Of a stretch of 7,874 nucleotides of DNA, positions 5,876 through 7,874 are shown piece after piece; position 1 is the first letter of the stretch, and the number at the start of each line of letters is the position of its first letter. The stretch lies in the NCBI GenBank assembly GCA_028678905.1, contig JAJRCO010000172.1, positions 1-7,874 of the forward strand, written 5' to 3'. The notes beneath the pieces were generated by a model. That model worked only from the letters and a program-made list of their open reading frames with translations, made no database searches and was not told where the DNA came from. This stretch comes from Methanomicrobiales archaeon (GTDB lineage Archaea > Halobacteriota > Methanomicrobia > Methanomicrobiales > JACTUA01). Both the position numbers and the translations under genes were made by a program.

Positions 5876-5956
5876 ATATATAGGAAGCTACGAGAGTAGT
5901 AACGCCGGTGGTTTACTCTCCTCAGAGTAGAGAATAATATTGATTGGGGATACTCT
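5876..5956 (+). promoter_or_regulatory. TATA box with four alternating AGAGTA/TACTCT half-sites
   Basis: ATATATA (5876-5882) is the clearest free-standing TATA box in the middle region and predicts a start near 5905. Around it lie GAGAGTA (5892-5898), TACTCTC (5914-5920), AGAGTA (5924-5929) and TACTCT (5951-5956), in alternating orientation. On DNA this is two inverted-repeat operator pairs. In RNA, the second, third and fourth copies could pair in alternative ways (2:3 or 3:4). No convincing gene follows, so the transcript, if any, may be a small RNA. Confidence 0.35.
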
Positions 5957-6291
5957 ACCCATTCAATATCGGGGTTACCCCGGCCTGCACAACTTCTTTC
6001 AGACTATTAGTGTTGCTGTGTACTCTTTTTTCAAATCATCCAGGCGGAAATGATAGAGACACCATCGCAGTAACTACCGTTCTCTCTCCTCCACCGGGAT
6101 CAGACTGTGACACTACCTACACTCCTACAGGTCCAGCTCTCTTTCTCGGTCCACCAGGATCCGCAGTCAGGACACTACACCAGGGGATCAACGATACCGG
6201 CGTGAGGACGGGAAGGGGTGATAAGGGATCGGGGTGCGGAGGGTGAAAATGATAGTGACCTACCTACCGTCCATCACGCTTCAATTCTCTA

Positions 6292-6301
6292 TTAAAATAA
6301 A
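6292..6301 (-). terminator. T-rich terminator after the AT-rich lipoprotein gene
   Basis: On the minus strand, TTTATTTTAA lies 8 bases after the stop of the lipoprotein gene. T-rich tracts of this kind are sufficient for archaeal termination. There is no hairpin. Confidence 0.45.
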
Positions 6302-6308
6302 GTGCAAC

Positions 6309-6695
6309 TTATCTACAGAACTTTACTACAATATCGACGGTAATATTGAAATTATTTATATTTTTTACCGAAAACGAGTTATCCTCCCCTCCGGATGTTG
6401 ATGTATGGTAATTGGTCACTGCCGTGGACATTCGATTCGCTATATCGCTATCCTGGCAAAAGTGAAAGTTTTCAACATACTCGTAAATCTCAAATAAACC
6501 TGTCCCATTAACCGTTGTATCACATCGGTACCCAAGTCTGTGCTGTATTGGTATGTCGAGACATTGACTTGGTTGGATGGTCTGCTGTAAATTAACGCTT
6601 GTTTCGCAGGTTTCACCGGTTGTTGTTGAACAACCACTACTACCTATTAATAATAAAATTTGAAGAATTAATAGACTAATAATGATTTTTTTCAT
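6309..6695 (-). CDS. AT-rich small lipoprotein of unknown function, 128 aa
   Basis: The N-terminus is a textbook lipoprotein signal: MKK, a hydrophobic run IIISLLILQILLLIG, then lipobox SSGC with lipidated C22. The mature chain of about 106 residues has C30, C45, C58, C80 and C127. It is rich in Thr, Asn and Ser, has few Lys, and alternates short strands, fitting an extracytoplasmic beta-rich domain. I do not recognise the family. The ATG at 6695 is chosen over an in-frame TTG nine bases upstream. There is no ribosome site, but a TATA-like ATTAAATAG sits about 23 bases before the ATG, so the mRNA is probably leaderless. AT-ending codons dominate, in clear contrast to the left block and to the DRG gene, suggesting acquisition from elsewhere. 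Confidence 0.78.
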   Translation of the reverse strand: MKKIIISLLILQILLLIGSSGCSTTTGETCETSVNLQQTIQPSQCLDIPIQHRLGYRCDTTVNGTGLFEIYEYVENFHFCQDSDIANRMSTAVTNYHTSTSGGEDNSFSVKNINNFNITVDIVVKFCR

Positions 6696-6704
6696 AATAA
6701 ACAA

Positions 6705-6986
6705 TTAATTAGACTATTTAATAGTGTGGTAGATTCTGAAACAGCAAATCTGAAGGAGAAACAAAAAAAAATTCTCCAGGCCATAGAGGACTTTTTCAAG
6801 CTGTAACGTGACGAGCCACCGTATGAGTCGGAGGGGCGTCTTAGATCGAACCATCCTACCTTGTTCTGAGGTGATTTCCTGTCAAGATTCATGAGTTCAC
6901 TCACGGATGTCTCTCGTAGGGGTGACCTTGGGGTCATCATCAGGTGATTCCCTGCGGATCGGAAAAACCCTTCCAAAAATTGGCCC
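6705..6986. other. Intergenic stretch with a possible gene remnant
   Basis: No intact gene is visible. On the plus strand, 6726-6806 reads VVDSETANLKEKQKKILQAI then EDFFKL and a TAA, a Glu/Lys-rich helical peptide resembling a protein C-terminus. Its codon-aligned antisense frame is Ser/Phe-rich, as a shadow would be. A GTG at 6726 could start it, but no ribosome site is present. A minus-strand open frame over 6692-7078 crosses the DRG promoter, is Arg/Ser-rich, and is probably chance. The rest, to 6986, shows nothing recognisable. Confidence 0.3.
6714..6722 (-). promoter_or_regulatory. TATA box for the AT-rich lipoprotein gene (leaderless)
   Basis: ATTAAATAG on the minus strand is centred about 23 bases before the ATG at 6695. 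The usual archaeal TATA-to-start spacing then places the first transcribed base at or next to the ATG, which explains the missing ribosome site. Confidence 0.5.
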
Positions 6987-7078
6987 GCTATCATCTCCTC
7001 AACCGTTATAAGCGCAGGATTCCATTTATATTGGAGGTGAGATGCCGGAGAGAAGGTCTCCGGTATCGGAAATATCAT
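6987..7078 (+). promoter_or_regulatory. Promoter and leader of the intact DRG gene
   Basis: It is the counterpart of 4307-4392. It contains TTATAA (7005-7010), TTTATAT (7025-7031), a strong ribosome-site sequence GGAGGTG (7033-7039), and an ATG at 7042 opening a 17-codon frame that ends at TGA 7093-7095, overlapping the DRG start. An inverted repeat GATGCCGGAGA (7041-7051), loop GAAGG, TCTCCGGTATC (7057-7067) pairs over 11 positions with one G-U. The DRG ATG at 7079 has no ribosome site of its own, so either the mRNA starts close to it or translation is coupled to the short frame. Confidence 0.65.
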
Positions 7079-7095
7079 ATGGTAGGTGGCCTTGA
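7042..7095 (+). CDS. Possible upstream short ORF in the DRG leader, 17 aa
   Basis: GGAGGTG lies 2 bases before this ATG, the best ribosome site in the area. The frame ends 17 bases inside the DRG gene in another frame, an arrangement that would let terminating ribosomes restart at DRG. In the broken copy the equivalent ATG (4361) and its GGGGGTG are kept, but the frame has no early stop and runs to 4666. The coding part overlaps the inverted repeat, so the sequence may be constrained as a structure rather than as a peptide. It is translated only if transcription starts upstream of 7033. Confidence 0.3.
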   Translation: MPERRSPVSEISYGRWP

Positions 7096-7874
7096 GGAGG
7101 AGATCCGGACATTAGAGGAGGAGCTGCGCAATACTCCCTACAACAAGGCCACATCCAAGCACATCGGCAAGATCAAGGCGAAGATCGCCCGGCTCCGCGA
7201 TGAGGCGGTCGCCCGGGCCATGCGGTCCGGCGGCGGGGCAGAGGGCTTCTCGGTCAAGAGATCAGGGGATGCGACCGCGGTGTTGGTGGGCTTTCCCTCG
7301 GTGGGGAAGAGTACGCTCCTGAACGCCCTGACCGGGACCAAGAGCGAGGTCGCCACCTACGCATTCACCACCACCACCGTCGTGCCCGGTGCACTCGTCT
7401 ACCGGGGAGCCCGCATCCAGATCCTGGATATCCCCGGGCTGATCGCCGGTGCTGCCATGGGAAAAGGGCGGGGAAAGGAAGTGATCAGCGTGGTACGGGG
7501 TGCGGACCTGATCGTGCTCCTGGTGGACCCGTTCAACGAGAAGCACCTGGATGTGCTGCTGCGGGAGCTCTACGATGCCGGGATCCGCATCAACCAGGAC
7601 AAACCGGACATCACCATCAAGCGGACCGCATCGGGAGGCATCCGGGTGAACGCGGTGGGAAGGCTGGACCTGGACGACGATGAAGTGCGGGCCATCCTCG
7701 CCGAGCAGAAGATCATGAACGCGGACGTGCTCATCCGGGGCGGAGCGACCCAAGACGACCTGATCGACGCGATGCTGGGGAGCCGGACCTACGCGTCGGC
7801 CTTCGTAGCGGTGAACAAGATCGACCTGGTGGACGGGGCAACAGCCCACGAGGTCGAAGAGGATCTCACCCGCC
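7079..7874 (+). CDS. DRG/Rbg-family GTP-binding protein, N-terminal 265 aa (cut by window edge)
   Basis: This is a translation-associated P-loop GTPase of the Obg/DRG group (COG1163 type), conserved in archaea and eukaryotes and thought to act on translating ribosomes. An N-terminal helical hairpin with a LEEEIRTLEEEL start and a basic YNKATSKHIGKIKAKIARLR linker (21-40) precedes GGGAEGF. G1 is GFPSVGKST (71-79), the G2 region is TTTT (97-100), G3 is DIPG (117-120) with the family's GKGRGKEV segment (128-135), and G4 is NKID (246-249). The S5D2L-like insert (about 160-225) is complete. The remaining G domain and the C-terminal TGS domain lie beyond 7874. Family proteins are about 365 aa, so roughly 70% is visible. 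The ATG at 7079 fits the start of the homologous helix; upstream in-frame codons are not family-like. Confidence 0.95.
   Translation, partial: MVGGLEEEIRTLEEELRNTPYNKATSKHIGKIKAKIARLRDEAVARAMRSGGGAEGFSVKRSGDATAVLVGFPSVGKSTLLNALTGTKSEVATYAFTTTTVVPGALVYRGARIQILDIPGLIAGAAMGKGRGKEVISVVRGADLIVLLVDPFNEKHLDVLLRELYDAGIRINQDKPDITIKRTASGGIRVNAVGRLDLDDDEVRAILAEQKIMNADVLIRGGATQDDLIDAMLGSRTYASAFVAVNKIDLVDGATAHEVEEDLTR

Larger units (their letters stand above)
5201..6308. other. 1.1-kb region without a confident gene
   Basis: Base composition is more AT-rich than in the left block, and long open frames are lacking on both strands. What it holds: a T-rich stretch (5216-5222) that may end transcripts from the chimera; palindromes at 5397-5436; short ORFs with ribosome sites at 5466-5596; a possible 49-codon ORF at 5682; a TATA box with repeated half-sites at 5876-5956; and a small GGGG-TTA-CCCC hairpin at about 5971-5981. 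A frame open from 5944 to 6246 (TTG start) is Pro/Gly/Thr-rich with no ribosome site and is not convincing. I see no tRNA, no transposase motif and no flanking inverted repeats of an insertion sequence. Confidence 0.6.

Noticed and set aside
6100..6180. Minus-strand CPDCGSWWTEKESWTC segment resembling a zinc ribbon
   Set aside because: It is bounded by in-frame stops on both sides within about 25 codons and lacks a start. Too short to separate from chance.
5944..6246. 100-codon plus-strand frame with a TTG start
   Set aside because: It has no ribosome site, is Pro/Gly/Thr-rich with no fold signal, and its start falls inside the repeated half-site region.
6692..7078. 128-codon minus-strand frame upstream of DRG
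   Set aside because: It crosses the DRG promoter and leader and is opposite a Glu/Lys-rich frame. Composition and context indicate chance.
1..7874. CRISPR array, insertion sequence, integrase or attachment site beside the tRNA
   Set aside because: There are no regularly spaced repeats, no transposase or integrase motifs, and no second copy of the tRNA 3' end in the window.

Overview
The window reads as a piece of a euryarchaeal, probably methanogen (Methanomicrobiales-like), chromosome. The basis is a tRNA gene without an encoded CCA, archaeal TATA boxes instead of -35/-10 promoters, Shine-Dalgarno sites mixed with at least one apparently leaderless gene, a DRG-type GTPase of the archaeal/eukaryotic kind, and small lipoproteins and cupin proteins of a kind common in methanogens. 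The lineage is an inference from style; no single gene proves it.

Layout. The left part (1-4180) is compact and mostly intact. It holds tRNA-Glu(CTC) and a 65-residue zinc-ribbon protein on the minus strand, then a plus-strand run: a two-cupin lipoprotein, a HemG-like flavodoxin, a metallo-beta-lactamase (MBL) fold hydrolase 16 bases behind it (probable operon), and two small secreted cysteine-containing proteins, each followed by a terminator-like signal. The right end (7079-7874) is the first two thirds of an intact DRG/Rbg-family GTPase, cut by the window edge.

The middle (about 4181-6986) is a decay or exchange zone. It opens with a second, broken copy of the DRG gene (4393-4980) that carries the same promoter and leader as the intact copy. 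This broken copy is joined, without a spacer and in a shared reading frame, to a broken 3' fragment of a second cupin lipoprotein gene (4981-5200) related to the one at 587-1462. About 1.1 kb without a confident gene follows. It holds short ORFs with good ribosome sites, palindromes, and a strong TATA box beside four alternating AGAGTA/TACTCT half-sites. An AT-rich, apparently leaderless lipoprotein gene on the minus strand comes next, unlike its neighbours in composition.

The most interesting structure is the duplicated DRG leader. Both copies keep the TATA region, a GGGGGTG or GGAGGTG Shine-Dalgarno pointing at an upstream ATG rather than at the DRG start, and an inverted repeat whose arms and loop have changed while pairing is kept. 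This suggests a conserved regulatory element. I see no CRISPR array, defence system, integrase or recognisable transposase.
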